A stretch of 64,000 bases of DNA from Dryococelus australis (taxonomy: Eukaryota > Arthropoda > Insecta > Phasmatodea > Phasmatidae): NCBI GenBank assembly GCA_029891345.1, contig CM057005.1, positions 67,403,760-67,467,759 on the forward strand, in the 5' to 3' direction. Numbering within the stretch: the first letter of the stretch is position 1; each line of letters opens with the position of its first letter. Both the position numbers and the translations under genes were made by a program. The notes below the pieces were generated by a model. The model saw nothing but the letters and a program-made list of their open reading frames with translations. It did no database searches and was not told the origin of the DNA. Shown here piece by piece: positions 1-11,380 of this stretch.

Positions 1-239
1 TGTGTCTGTCCTATGCAAAAGAATTTTAAGGTCTCCATAGGGTAGAAACCGAAATACTTCTATGCTATTCTTGGAAAAATACCGGGGAAAAGTATGAAAA
101 TATGTTATATTAAACCACTAGGGGGAAGAGGACATCGCACATTCTAAAAATCTATTGTAGAATATTTTATGCACACTCTATAAAAAAAATTTCTGGTAAA
201 CTTCTTTAACTGTAATGGACATTTTTTATCTATCCCAAC
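1..239. other. AT-rich sequence, nothing recognised
   Basis: I see no gene, repeat unit or terminal inverted repeat here. It leads into the duplicated segment that starts near 240. Confidence 0.5.
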
Positions 240-532
240 AAACACGAAAAGTACGGGCCGGAATCGGGCCAGTAAAAGATAGCTGACAAACTCCAGCCAG
301 ATGATGCCGGCCCGCTGTCTTATGCCGGAAGCGGCCCGATGTAAATATGGACTGGCAGCTGCCTGTTTGCGGACAGTATCAAAAATACACCGTACCGCTA
401 ACAGCAAGATACAAAATGTATTCCGGCCCAACATACACAAAAAGTACAGGCCGGAATCGGGCCAGTAAAAGATAGCCGACAAACTCCGGCCAGATGATGC
501 CGGCCCGCTGTCTTATGCCGGAAGCGACCCGA
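240..532 (+). repeat. 100-bp direct duplication with GGCCGGAATCGGGCC core
   Basis: The segment 240-339 recurs almost unchanged at 433-532, a 193-bp offset. Both copies contain the near-palindrome GGCCGGAATCGGGCC, then a CCAGATGATGCCGG stretch and a CTTATGCCGGAAGCG stretch. Only a few substitutions separate the copies, so the duplication is fairly recent. Shorter relatives with CGGAATCGGGCC or TATCGGGCC occur near 1340 and 1555. The open frames crossing this block are translations of the repeat and are not treated as genes. Confidence 0.8.
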
Positions 533-533
533 T

Positions 534-665
534 GGATGGCGGCAAGACGCCGGGCCTGCGGCGGCAGGATGGCGGCAAAATGCTGGGCCAGCGGCGGCTG
601 GATAGCAGCAAGACGCCGGGCGTGCGGCGGCTGGATGGCGGCAAGATTCTGGGCCTGCAGCGGCA
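534..665. repeat. 33-bp minisatellite, 4 units
   Basis: There are four contiguous 33-bp units: 534-566, 567-599, 600-632 and 633-665. Each starts GGATRGCRGCAAR and ends GCRGCGGC(A/T). Because 33 is a multiple of three, frames on both strands translate as 11-residue repeats, for example WMAARRRACGG on the plus strand. Those reading frames are probably an artefact of the repeat. GC content is far above the flanks. The array directly abuts the second copy of the 100-bp duplication. Confidence 0.85.
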
Positions 666-800
666 TGATGTCCAGAAATAAGCAGTATAACCATGAAAAA
701 ACTTAACTTTTCGATTAAAGATTTTAGTAATTGTTATTTCGAAACTTATATTCATTTAATTTACTTCTCAACATATTATATGATATGATAATATTTTGCT

Positions 801-873
801 TGCCGAGTGCGGGATTCGAACCTCAGATATTGAGTTGACAGTCCAGCATGCTAATCTATACACCACGAGATAA
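801..873 (-). repeat. tRNA-like sequence (tRNA-derived SINE head or tRNA pseudogene)
   Basis: On the minus strand there is an A-box-like GGTGTATAGATTAGC followed by a B box GGTTCGAATCC near 811-823. The total length is close to 73 nt, and the anticodon position reads GTC. The acceptor and T stems do not pair convincingly, so this is a decayed tRNA or a SINE head, not a working tRNA gene. No Pol III terminator run follows directly. Confidence 0.55.
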
Positions 874-1146
874 GTTGCTGAAACTCTCCAGAAATTTCAA
901 ATTTATCAAAACACAAATTATTGTGAGTATAAATGTCATGACAATATAAAAATAATTTTAAAACACTGATTATTTAAAAATGTTTATTCATTTCTTCAAA
1001 GGCTTGCAAACAAAATCGTTTTTGTTAGTTTTTAATATATCTGTAAGATGGTTGTACAAATGAAAAGAATTTCAAAGTAAAAACTGCCATGGACTACCAC
1101 GTGACACATATATGATGAAAAAAAAACATGCAAACGGTTAACACAT

Positions 1147-1590
1147 GGTCTCAAAAAAGACATCATGCCATTAACAGCTAGCTAACATCTTGCCTATTCA
1201 AAAAATACTTTCAAAAAGATTGTCGGCAAAAAGACATAATATTTGTATCTTTATTGTGATACAGAGCCATGTCTCGAATACGTTAGAGGGCCGGAATAAA
1301 TCAGATGACGACCAGCTTACCGAAAAAACAAAGATGCTATATCGGAATCGGGCCAGAATATTATTTTTGCTATTGACATGTTGGCTGTGAGAGATCACGC
1401 CGACATAATTTAGGTGATATCCATCTGTTATCCAAAAAAATACAACGGGCCGTTGTCTTTTTTCTAACGGCAAACATACTGTCTCAAAAAAGGCGTCACG
1501 CCGTTGTCAGGTGGCTATCTTCTGGCATTGAAATGACAGTTGCAGACAGTAACAGGTATCGGGCCGACAATTTTCCGACACTTTACCGAC
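1147..1590 (+). repeat. Diverged direct repeat pair with CGGGCC motifs
   Basis: The segment beginning GTCTCAAAAAAGACATCATG at 1147 recurs, diverged, at 1481 as GTCTCAAAAAAGGCGTCACG, a 334-bp offset. The TATCGGGCC and CGGAATCGGGCC motifs inside link this region to the duplication at 240-532. A short palindrome ACAACGGGCCGTTGT lies near 1441. No protein frame persists across both copies. Confidence 0.5.
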
Positions 1591-1699
1591 AGGTTGCGTT
1601 TGCTGGGATACGTTGTATGAGAATAATACCATATAGCAAACTGCAAATGTAGGAATGTTTTCCAAATTTTTATAGCAGCAATGCAAATTTCCCTACGCA

Positions 1700-3590
1700 A
1701 TGGACTCTTTCTTGAACCAATGTAGAAAAATTACCATGGGTGCATGGAAAACAACTTTACAATTCACTGTTTCTCACTGTACGTATACACTGATATGATA
1801 AACTTGCGAATAATTTCTTAGTGTGATCGTCGGTTTACGGCGAACACTGGGTAGAAAATGGGAAATCTCTGCCAAGTAGTGAAGTAGGCAACGCTCGAAT
1901 ACGCACAGGAGTGCAACAAGGTCACCAGCGTACAATGGCGAAAATTACACCAAGTCCAGACAATCGGAGCAAGATAAGTACAGTACGAGAGCTCAAGTGC
2001 TATTCTGGCAGGCGACATGAAGAAACACATGAAGGCCCTCTACCTGTGCAATGTAACTCGGTAGTTGTGTAGCGAAAGGACTCTGCATGAAGCAATAAAT
2101 CAAAATAAATTCACATAGTGGTGCAGGGACGCAGAAAGAAGCACGGAATTCTGTTAACGTAAACTAAGCATATGGCCGAAAATTACGTATTAATTTCCTC
2201 ACAGAAATGAGGGATCGTAAAAAGAAAAATAAGCAAGGAAGACAGCTCTACTTGGAAGCAAAGCGCTGGAAGAAAGCACTCTGGAGAAAATGTCTTATTG
2301 CAAACTATTTGATTCTGTCGTTCAAGTGTCTAGCACAATTTCGTTTAACTGTTCCTTAAAAAGATATCTGGTTCGTTTTACTTTCTTTTTATTGGGAGGG
2401 ACAGGAAGAGAGAAAGCGAGGTAAAAAGCACACCCCTTGCTTAATATGGAGGAGATTCTTTCTGATAAACTCTAAGACTCTAACGCGGCTCTCTTGCTCC
2501 AGCTGTGGACAAAAGATTACGTAAATTTGACTCAGGAGTAGGAATCTCTGGCTCAAAGGCTCAATAAGTAAAGAACTGATCATGCATAAATTATCTGGAA
2601 TTGATCTCGTATTGTGTCGCACTTTAAGCCTCAGTCATAAAGCTGATTGTATCAATTTAAAGTTGACTAAAATTTATTATGCTCCATTTAAATTCATAAA
2701 GGTCTTGGGGCCATTTACAGTATTGCTTGGAGATCCTATGGACCAGATGATTGGTTTTTAAGACATGTCGTACAAAAATTAGGACATCCAGTAATGAACC
2801 GGTCCAACGGGAAATAGTTTCTCACGCAGAAAAGAAACTAGTAACAAAGTAATTGAAGTATATAAACAGTAGTGAAACTTATCACACGCATTGTTTCGCC
2901 GAAAATCACTTCCTGTACTGGGTAACAAAACATTTTATTTCCTGGACAAAAATAACTGTTCGAAGAATAATATTACATTATTTGCTACCGGAGTTTACTT
3001 ACAAATTAGAACATTATTATGAAATAAGAATTTTATCTGTTCAAAGACTAAACAGCTGTTCGGAAAAGATCAGCTGCAAAATGTTCGATGGAAAAGTTGG
3101 ACGAACAAACAGATATGTGTGCGCACGATTTATCCACTTCCTCTTCGTTTGTGAAGAGCTCTGCAGTTTGTCACGACCGTGTCACATGTTTAACGCTTTA
3201 TCTGTGTACTACGCGCATTGTTACTGAAGAGACTGAAATACACTGTGACTCAATAATACATCATTCACGCACAGCAGCATCCGTATGTCTCTCCTTGAAG
3301 CCACAGATGTTCCTGTTTTCATGGACTCGATGGCACCAATACTTGAGATAGTTCCTAGCGTTTTTTTTTCTTCGAGAAAAATAACGGAAGGACGAAGAGG
3401 TAATGATTGCTTATGGAGGTAATTTTAGCTGTGTCTCATGAATTTCGTGTTTTGTTGTATGATTATACAACACAGTATGAACACTCGTTTGAAGTAGCTA
3501 TTTGATACAGTTTATTAAAAACTACATGTTTTGACCAGTGAGCAAGCTACTGTAGATGCCTAAGGACCATAAATTAGTACTGTAGCATAT
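1700..3590. other. About 1.9 kb with no supported feature
   Basis: The longest frame is 124 codons (2853-3227, plus). It has no recognisable domain and no splice context. I see no TIR, SINE boxes or tandem repeats. It is treated as unannotated sequence. Confidence 0.5.
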
Positions 3591-4629
3591 TGTTACGTGT
3601 CAACTGACGCACGAGGTGTGGGTACTATGATGCGTGGACTCTGCTCTGTGAAAAAAAGGGGAGGGGAGGGGCACCAACCTGGATCCTCCTCACCCAGGCA
3701 GACCTACTCGCAGTCCCGTCGCCGGGCGGCCGGGAATGATTGACAGCTGACCTGGCTGGCAACATGGCCCCTCCCCTCCTTATAGGCTGTTCACGGTAAA
3801 GTGAGCACTTTTGATGCCCTAGTTTTTTTTCCTTTCAGCCATTTTGTATCCTTTAATCATCATTTTAAAATAAATATTGCCATGTAAGTAATAAACACAG
3901 CTAATATAAAATTATTTATTGACTATTAATGCAAATGAGAGGGCTTTCAAAAGTGCTCACTTTACCGTGAACAGCGTATACTGGAGAAACCGACATCTTT
4001 AAAGGATTCGCACAAATATTCTGGGAACTAGGACCCTCGGCGCAACGCGGCATTTGGAGACATTTCTGGGCGATGTTGCTGAGTGCGGTAACCGGGCAAA
4101 TCGAGTGCGGCGAGGGATATCGGTGGAGAGGACGGACGACGACGGGAGATTGCGAGACGACGGCGGACGAGGTGTTTGTGGTGCGAACGGACGAGAGGGC
4201 GTGAAAGCCGACGAGTGAAGGCTACTGTGGACGAGGGCGCTCGGGGAATTATTGAACATTATGTACTTGTGGAATCTGGACTAAATTGATGTGGGACTGT
4301 ATGCACATGTGCTACGGACTTTATTGTAAATATTGGAACTGTCAAGTATGGGCATATAATTTATAAAGTAAGTTTTGATATACTGTTTATTGGGAATTAT
4401 TTTAGTTAATCAACTACATTAATTTCTTTGAGGTAATTATAAATTGTACTTATTGAATTTATTAATTGCAAATAGCCAGAGATATCAATTTATTTGAAGT
4501 TATTGAGGCGAGAGTATTTTCTTTGTAATTATTGTAAATTAATTAGGAAATTGTAATTAATTCTTGATTAATTAAGACCTCCATCCCTTAACGAAACCGA
4601 TTTCGCCCACTGGCTGAGAGATTGTAACA
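3591..4629 (+). mobile_element. LTR-like block 1 (solo LTR candidate), interrupted by MITE A
   Basis: It begins TGTTACGTGTCAAC and ends TTGTAACA, the TG...CA inverted termini expected of an LTR. Its last 600 bp are homologous to the blocks ending at 5641 and 28125. The reverse complement of its 3' signature TTAAGACCTCCATCCC is also seen at 24600, 50608 and 59359. A MITE A copy (3783-3978) is inserted inside. No gag-pol frame is attached, so a solo LTR is the best reading. A 4-5-bp target duplication is not visible. Confidence 0.55.
3783..3978. mobile_element. MITE A copy 1 (short form, 196 bp)
   Basis: The termini are near-perfect inverted repeats: TAGGCTGTTCACGGTAAAGT at the left, and the complement of that sequence at the right. 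It is flanked by TA on both sides (3781-3782 and 3979-3980). The interior is AT-rich and non-coding. It lies inside LTR-like block 1. TA duplication is the signature of Tc1/mariner-type insertion, but no transposase is present to confirm the superfamily. Confidence 0.85.
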
Positions 4630-5046
4630 CTAAGTAATGAGAGCGCGCTGTGCTAATTTTCCTCCTTTGTCAAGAAGGAAATCTGCAGAGAACATATAGT
4701 CACGTGCTGCAGCTGGCGCCAAGAGGCTGCCCGGCGCTGTGTGGGGTGACGCATCTCGACCCACCCCTCTGCCCGGAACGACCCCTATCAGAGTAGCGTA
4801 GCCTATGAATGATGGACAGCGGTGAGACTAGCTGACGTCACAGCTCTTCTCCTCTGCTTAAGATGCCGACGATTGTAGCTATGACGCAAGAATATTCAGG
4901 TAAGACTGGCTGGCGTCACAGGCCCTCCTCCTCCTCCCCCCACTTCAGAGGCCGACACTTGTAAAAGGTGCAAGTATATTCCGGGAATTAGGACGCTTGG
5001 CGCAGCGCACGAGTTAGAGAAAATTCTGGGTGACGCTCTATGATAC

Positions 5047-5056
5047 TATATATAAT
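5047..5056 (+). promoter_or_regulatory. TATA-like box inside LTR-like block 2
   Basis: TATATATAAT lies at the same relative place as TATAAATA in the blocks at 27495 and (minus strand) 25038-25031. This supports reading these repeats as LTRs carrying a Pol II promoter. Activity is not implied. Confidence 0.4.
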
Positions 5057-5589
5057 GCCGCAGTCCAGCCGCCAGTACTCTTTGGCGAAGGCCATCTGGC
5101 CAGTGCGTGAGCGAAGTTATGTACGAGATGACGGCGGCGGACGAGTGTTCTTGATGTGAATGGACGAGAGGGTGTGAAACCCCAGCGAGTGAAGCGTACT
5201 GTGTGTGAGGGCGTTCGGAGGACTCTAGAATATTGCGGACTGGCAGGTCATGGACTGAACTGAGGTGGGACTGAATGGACATGTAATACGAATTTTATTG
5301 TAAATATTGGAACTGTCAAACATGGAAGCATAATTTATAAAATAAATGAATAAATTATACACTTTATTGGGACTGATTTTAATTATTAATTTAATTGATT
5401 TCTTTGTGGTAATTATAAATTGTATTAATCGGAGTCATTAATTGTGAACAGTAAGTGATATCAATTTATTGTGAGATGTTGAGTTGAGAGAGAGAATTTT
5501 TTTGTAGTTATTGTAAATAAAATTAGTAAATTATACTTAACTCTTTTATTTAATTAAGACTTTCACTTAACGAACTTGGTTTAGCCCAC

Positions 5590-5595
<6 letters not shown>

Positions 5596-5631
<36 letters not shown>
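5596..5631. repeat. (GA)n microsatellite
   Basis: An uninterrupted GA dinucleotide run of about 36 bp, sitting near the 3' end of LTR-like block 2. Confidence 0.95.
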
Positions 5632-5634
<3 letters not shown>

Positions 5635-5644
5635 GGTAACAATA

Positions 5645-6770
5645 TAGTTACATACTGTACGAGAAAATCTGAGTAAGTACATAAATTGTATTATTATTAA
5701 TTAATTACATAAAAGAGACAGAAAGACAACATAGACTTGTAGGCCTACAGTATACAAAATAGTAACTAGACAGAAGGAAATATGGAATAATTACACTATG
5801 GCAAAGATAAAAAATCTATTATTACAATTCTGTGCAACTTACACAGATGGGCGAGAGACTACACATTATCTATACAAACCGTATAAAGACAAAATTATTT
5901 GCAAAAACTTGTCTTCTTGTGAAGGTAGATTGCAAATTTAATTCATCTATTACTTAAGATAAAAATGCGTAGCGTGAATATGAGCGAATAGCAATCACGT
6001 AAAAATATGTTAAGGCTGTGTTTAAAGTGTTTTCATGGTGACCTAAATAAAATGTTACTGAACTCCTTCAAGATGAAACTTTGTCGGGAAAGGAGAGACA
6101 ACCAGAGGGGGAGGCGACCACTTTAACTGTCCTGAAGTACATAAATCCTGTCGGCGCCCCCAGGAGAGAGGCAGAGCCGGAGATATATACCCCGGCAAGG
6201 CGGTGTGCTACTAGGGTAAGGAGCACCCCCAGATACGTATTTCACGCCTGACGGTATAGACGTCGCCGGAGCCCGCGGCCTTGAACTTCCAAGGCGGCTG
6301 TCACCAGGCAAGGCGCGTAGCGTCAGTAGGAACCCTCTTTAACTTGTTAGTAAACTTGCCGGACCGCTGTCTCGCTTCCAACGACTAAATCAACTAGAAA
6401 AGGGACACTCTCTATAGCCCGTTCTACGTTAACTTGATACACGTTAATGGTGCGTGGCACATCAATTGATGCTTTAGAGGTCGGTTTCACTTTGCTGTTT
6501 TACAGAGGTCAAAATGGACAAACAGAGAAAGAACAATCCTACTTAATTGTAACGAAGTGGCTACTTGACTTATGCATTAAATCGACAGGATACAGAATGT
6601 TGCCAAATTGCATGTCAATACTTCGAGGAAACATTCCTCACATCTGGAGGATGCAAAAATGTTATATGAACATAGGATAGCAAAAGCTTCGTTTCGTTAC
6701 TACAGCCCGTAATTCATAACGTACAGTGTATGTCCCGCTGGCTGGATCATATTTTTCTTTTATTTATTAA
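5645..6770. other. No gene; GC-richer patch at 6080-6330
   Basis: Mostly AT-rich unannotated sequence. A patch at about 6080-6330 is markedly richer in GC and CpG and holds a TATATACC run at 6182. It has no frame above 62 codons. It could be a remnant promoter or an old repeat. I cannot decide. Confidence 0.4.
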
Positions 6771-6773
6771 CTT

Positions 6774-6849
6774 AACTTGGTAGTGCAGATGGTAAAACGG
6801 CCTAAAAACGAAGTAGAAGGGTGTGCGAGTTCAATCCCGGGCAGCGACG
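6774..6849 (+). repeat. tRNA-like SINE head
   Basis: TGGTAGTGCAGATGG resembles an A box, and GAGTTCAATCCC at about 6828-6839 resembles a B box with the usual spacing. An oligo-T run follows. Stem pairing is poor, so a tRNA-derived retroposon head is more likely than a functional tRNA. Confidence 0.5.
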
Positions 6850-7671
6850 AATTTTTTTTAAATCTTTTAAATTACGGTAAAATGTGCAATATAAATAATA
6901 AACTATCGTAAGTATGTTTATTTCGCGTAATTATGTTGCTAAATTCAAATAAAACAATATTTAATTCGCCACTGTTGTAGGCCGTCACGTATTCAATCAG
7001 TGTAATTGTTTCACGCCACTAATTCAGTGAGTGAAATTTTTTCACTGAAACAATCAGTGATTCTAAGTGGAGCTATTTTTACTAATGCGAGTAGTTGAAT
7101 TTCACTGCGAATCAGTGGTTTTCCACGGATTCGAATTTAGAGTGTACCTTCCTACTTAACTCCTTATTGGATGAGGTTAAGGAAATCGATAAGGGAACTA
7201 AAATTAGCCAATCCTAACCCTTCCTTCGTGCCAGGGGTCAGTATTCATTCCACTTCGAAGCTCAAACCAATCCTTCGTGCCAGCAAAATGTTGCACCTTC
7301 ATTACCCAAAGTGTTTGAAACTGTATGGGAACTGCCCTTGCGTGCTGCAGAAGCAGAAGAACCCAGAGCTCTCTGGTGGCTGTAATTCTGCACTCGCCAT
7401 TAATTCACCACGTTCCAGACAGCTACTGGAGATGGTTTACTACCCATTATCAAACCCCGGGGCTATCGATACTATAATTGCTAGATTACGTCTCGAAATT
7501 CTAGTGCGATTGTTCGATCCGAGAAGAATTTTAGTGTTTCTGCGACCGAACTAGTGCCAGATATGACGTCACTACCGTACTTATGTCCATGTAATTGCAT
7601 TTTATTTTTGGATCGCTCTCTACCTTCGTAACTGCGTTTTATTCTAGTATCATACTGTGCTCGTCGTGGTA

Positions 7672-8028
7672 AAGGCTGTTCACGATAAAGTGAGCACTTT
7701 TGAAAACGACCTTAGAAAAAAGTCACTGCTCCTACCTGCATATATTTTAACGTCTAATAAAAAGTGTTAGGTAACAATTTGTGACAACTTAAATTATTTC
7801 TATCGCTTTCTGTTTTTTTTTTATGCATCGAAGTGTAAAAATAAGCAGATTTTTAATAAATACTTAACTTTATAATAATTTTACAGTTTCACTTGACTGA
7901 CGCATGAAGAAAGCGATGAAGCCCATGGTAATGCTAATTTTTACATAAGGCGGAAGAACACACAACGTGCATACAAATAGATCTTAAGCAGGGCTTTCAA
8001 AAGTGCACATTTTACCGTGGACAGCCTA
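7672..8028. mobile_element. MITE A copy 2 (357 bp)
   Basis: The left end is AAGGCTGTTCACGATAAAGT after TA (7670-7671). The right end is TTTTACCGTGGACAGCCTA, followed by CA in place of TA. Compared with the 420-bp copies it lacks part of the middle. The reading direction is reversed relative to copies 3, 9 and 14. Confidence 0.85.
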
Positions 8029-8221
8029 CAACATGAAAATGAAAAGAAGATAATTAATAAAAAAAACCCACAAAGAATGTTGTTCACCAGGGGCTTCAGA
8101 AAGGAGGAAGCAAACAGAAGACTTCGTGATGGTGCTCCACAGTAAAACAATATAGATTAAGATTCATACTTTCTGTATATTTATTAAAAATGGAGGTCAG
8201 TGGTAAAAAAAATCTCTAGTG

Positions 8222-8466
8222 GGGAGTGAACTCAGGGCGAGGCAACCCTCTCCGAGTGACGGGCTTACCAGCTGGGACCCGTAGGATGGAGCGGCGTTGG
8301 AATGTAAGGGTAGGGTAAACGGGAGTACTCCGAGAAAACCCGCCGGCAAGCGGCATCGTCTAGCACGATTACCACATGCAAAAATCCGGGAGTGAACCCG
8401 TCGGGGATCGAACCCGGATTGCCATGTTGGGAGGCGAGCGCCCTAGCCACTTCGTCACCGCTACCC
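8222..8466 (-). repeat. tRNA-derived SINE, family S1
   Basis: Read on the minus strand, the head has an A box-like segment (GTGACGAAGTGGCTAGGGCG), CTCGCCTCCCAAC, and a B box GGTTCGATCC. It is followed by the S1 body containing CGGGTTTTCTCGGAGTACTC. The same organisation recurs in at least eight other places in this window. The head resembles a serine/leucine-type tRNA in its A-box spacing, but the parent tRNA is not determined. Confidence 0.8.
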
Positions 8467-9370
8467 CAAGTCAGTGGTATTATTTAATAATTATGTTTTT
8501 ACTAGTGTATGTGTTTTTTTAAATATGTTAATGGGATGCATGTATGTGTGTAAATACTGACATCATTGATTTGAAAACTAAATTTCGGGAAGGGGCGTTT
8601 TTTGCAGTACCAGGGGCGCCAAAGTCTGTAAAAGATGTTACCCCCCTTCCCCCTCTTTTCCCTGTTTAAACGAAAAAGGTTTGACGCACCTGTTGTCCAC
8701 AACATACGTAGACAAAAACATTAACACATTTTAAAACTAAATAATACTAAACAAGAACAACTTTTTTACTTTCATACGCGCATTACGTGATGCTGAATAA
8801 ATGTCCACCGCGATTTGTCTGTAGTAGTAATGGAAAATCACGTGCTTCCTGGACGTCCAATGTGGACAGAGCAAGCGGCCTCATGCGGTCCGCCATATTG
8901 TCATGGACTTGCTGTTTAAAGTACAAAATATACTACTTTTACGTCTATTCTTACTCTGCTGTCCATGAAACCAAAAATAACCTGTTTCATCTGGAACTAA
9001 TTTTTTAAGTTTTCACTTTCAACAAAAAATTAACACGTAAGACTATTTTCCACAGTTCGCTGCCAACAATACTTTGGACTAGCTAGTAAAGATATTTACG
9101 TTAAACGTATGCAGTTACGGAATGAGATTTCTTCACAAATACCGATTTCGAAAATACTTTATTGACCGTGCACTGACAAACAATGGTGTTTGGCGTATAC
9201 CAGTACGAGATGCCTGAAATAACTTCCGAGTGTTGCGCAACTGATTTTTCTTTAGTAATACGTAACAAACATTAGGTTTAATTTTTTTTGCACGTTGAAA
9301 AATGACAGACTCCCATTCACATAGGTTATTATTAGCAAGTCGAGAGATCGATAGAGAGAAAGAGACAGAA
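8467..9370. other. About 0.9 kb with nothing recognised
   Basis: AT-rich sequence without TIRs, tRNA boxes or coherent reading frames. A T/C-rich patch at 8640-8665 is low complexity. Confidence 0.5.
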
Positions 9371-9374
9371 ACTT

Positions 9375-9568
9375 GAGCGGTAAGTAATATGTTGAGAATC
9401 TTCAGCACCGATGGAAATGAAGGGAGGCGAAGATGGAGAAGCGGTGGAATACAGTGATGGTGGAACAGGAAGTAACGTCTGCCACGTGTCCACACATGCG
9501 AAAATTCCTGACGGGAACCGAACCCATTTCGTCGTGGTGGGAGACACGTGATCCAAGTGCTACACCAC
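9375..9568 (-). repeat. tRNA-derived SINE S1, diverged
   Basis: On the minus strand the head reads AGCCACTGTGGTGTAGCACT (with small changes), then CTCCCACCACGACG, then GGTTCCCGTCAGG. It is followed by the body words GAATTTTCGCATGTG and CACCATCACTG. The order matches the other S1 copies, but this one is older. Confidence 0.6.
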
Positions 9569-9569
9569 A

Positions 9570-9650
9570 GTGGCTCCTAGTTTCAACCATAACGGCCAAA
9601 GGGACCCTGAGTTCAAATCCTAGGCAAGACATGTGTGTGTGTGTGTTGTG
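9570..9650 (+). repeat. tRNA-like SINE head, family S2
   Basis: A B box GAGTTCAAATCC is followed by TAGGCAAGACATG and a (TG)n tail. This is the same ending as the element at 20407-20491 (TTCGAATCCCAGGCAAGGCATGG). It adjoins the minus-strand S1 copy. Confidence 0.5.
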
Positions 9651-10734
9651 CCGTTAAAAAGAAAAAGAAAATTGTTTGGTTTCTTTAATTCGGTCTGCCG
9701 TATTTAATTTAGCTGGAGAGCATGAAAACCGAAGGGTGTTCATAAACGCTGTTTAATCAGTTGGTACGAACCGAATGTGACTTCATATATGGTTTATCAC
9801 AGTTGGCAGATTTTAAACTATTGCAATCAGAGATACCTTTAGTATATTTTATCAATAAGCAGCTCCTAAGAATAGTAATAAAATGTGGGAATTTTGGCGC
9901 GTCATGAAAAGACAAGGTCTAAAAGTTCATGCCGTGTTTCAACGGTTCGTTTGAGAAACGAAACATTAAAATTTGAAACGAACCGAACCGTGCAATGAAC
10001 TTGAAAATTATTTCTAACGTGTAAGTGCAGATCTTATCTTTCTGTGGTGCACCAGAATTCCCACTTACATCTACTAACAATGCTATTGCATATAATGTTG
10101 GCTGGTAAGTGCTTTTACTCCTGCATGACCTTCTAATATATCTTGCTCCCGAATCTTAATGTAAACGTTTATGGCGTAAGAAATGCCTTGACAGAACATT
10201 TGCTCATAGAGTCGGCAAAAAAATAAAATAATCTCCTGGTTTTCACATGCTGGCTTCATGAACCTGTGGACATAAGTTCTCGTGCTTAGCGTTAATTTAG
10301 GTCTGATGCTTTCTTAATAAAACAAGACTGCGCTTAAATAGTCCAGCGATGGAGCGGAAAAGTTTCCAATGCAGCATCTTGGCACGGCCGCTTGGTACAT
10401 CTGGGCCACGCTCGACTTGTTTACGACGCATAATGGACTCGTTTACAGCAGCGCGGACAAACGCCTATAAAAAGCCACAGCGACTTGAGGTAAATATCTT
10501 TAGTCTTGGCAAACGCACCTAATCCCGTTAATATTGTACGGCCTATTTTAGGGTGCGTAACTATATTTCGGCCGACGTCACAATTTCATTTATAGGAGGA
10601 ACGACTGTTAAATTAGAATGTCCCCTGAACAACAGAATAGACGTATGCGGAACTGTCTAAAAAGGCATGTGGAAGGTTACGACATGGAATCGCGCGAGCC
10701 AACTTATTGAAACACCGATATATAGTGCATTCAC
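9651..10734. other. About 1.1 kb with nothing recognised
   Basis: I found no repeat unit shared with the rest of the window, no tRNA boxes and no reading frame above 60 codons. Confidence 0.5.
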
Positions 10735-11380
10735 GGTTACTTCCAACTTTTCAGAAGACCTGCTAAAATTATACTTCCAGGATATTCCTCCGCCTCGTAC
10801 AAACAAAGCTTAAACGAGTCTAAAAAATGAAACTAAACACACAGCCCATCGCATTCGTGCGCACTTAGTTTAATACTATTCTACACAAGAACTATTTCTT
10901 ACTAGGCATTACCAACCCACCCCTTTTCTCCCCCGGGGGGGGGGGGGCACGGTGGCTGTGCGGTTAACCTGCTCGCCTCCCACCAAGGCGATCCGGGTTT
11001 GCGCATGCGGGAATCGTACCGGACGATGCCGTTGATCGGCAGGTTTTCTCGGGGATCTCCCGTTTCCCCCGCCCTTTCATTCCGGCGCTGCACCATACTC
11101 ATATCAATCACCCTCATCGGCTCTCAAGACCTCGATGTTAAGAGCCGTCCAACTCTCTTCACTCACACACGTTTTTGTCCCTGTCGTTCATATTAATAAG
11201 TAAAATTATAATTTATAAATAAAACATTAGTAAAAATACAATTTAACCCAACTCTGTGTTAACACAAGTATAAAACGCTTGTGATACGTGAAATATTTTG
11301 GAAAGATCCAATCATGTCATACATGGGGTGATTTCTCAAAGGTTTGACTCAAAAAGTATGAAGAAAACGCGAATTGGCCA
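10735..11380. mobile_element. MITE B copy 1, split by a SINE
   Basis: The left end is GTGCATTCACGGTTACTTCC. The right end is GAAGAAAACGCGAATTGGCC. These are imperfect inverted repeats. The body matches the B copies at 34278, 36487, 42412 and 45476, for example the AGGATATTCCTCCGCCTC word or its complement. The SINE at 10939-11196 interrupts the body. Removing it gives about 390 bp, the usual B length. Confidence 0.8.
10939..11196 (+). repeat. tRNA-derived SINE S1 nested in MITE B
   Basis: The order is head GGTGGCTGTGCGGTTAACCT, CTCGCCTCCCACCAAGGCGA, B-box-like CCGGGTTTGCG, body ACGATGCCGTTGATCGGC and TTTTCTCGGGGATCTCCC, then a CACTCACACACG tail. A G-run (about 10936-10947) precedes it. It is the longest and best preserved S1 copy in the window. 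Confidence 0.85.

Larger units (their letters stand above)
4640..5641 (+). mobile_element. LTR-like block 2
   Basis: This is a diverged second copy of block 1, directly downstream. It shares the CAAGTATATTCCGGGAATTA segment, the CGGACGAGTG segment, the long AT-rich tail and a GTAACA end at 5641. A TATA-like run TATATATAAT at 5047-5056 lies about 590 bp before the end, in the position expected of an LTR promoter. The left boundary is uncertain. A (GA)n run has expanded near the 3' end. Confidence 0.5.

Noticed and set aside
379..706. Proline/alanine-rich 11-residue repeat proteins on both strands
   Set aside because: The 33-bp repeat length keeps both strands open. There is no independent support for coding.
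801..873. Functional tRNA gene
   Set aside because: The A and B boxes are recognisable, but the acceptor and T stems do not pair. The same applies to 6774, 20407 and 24142.
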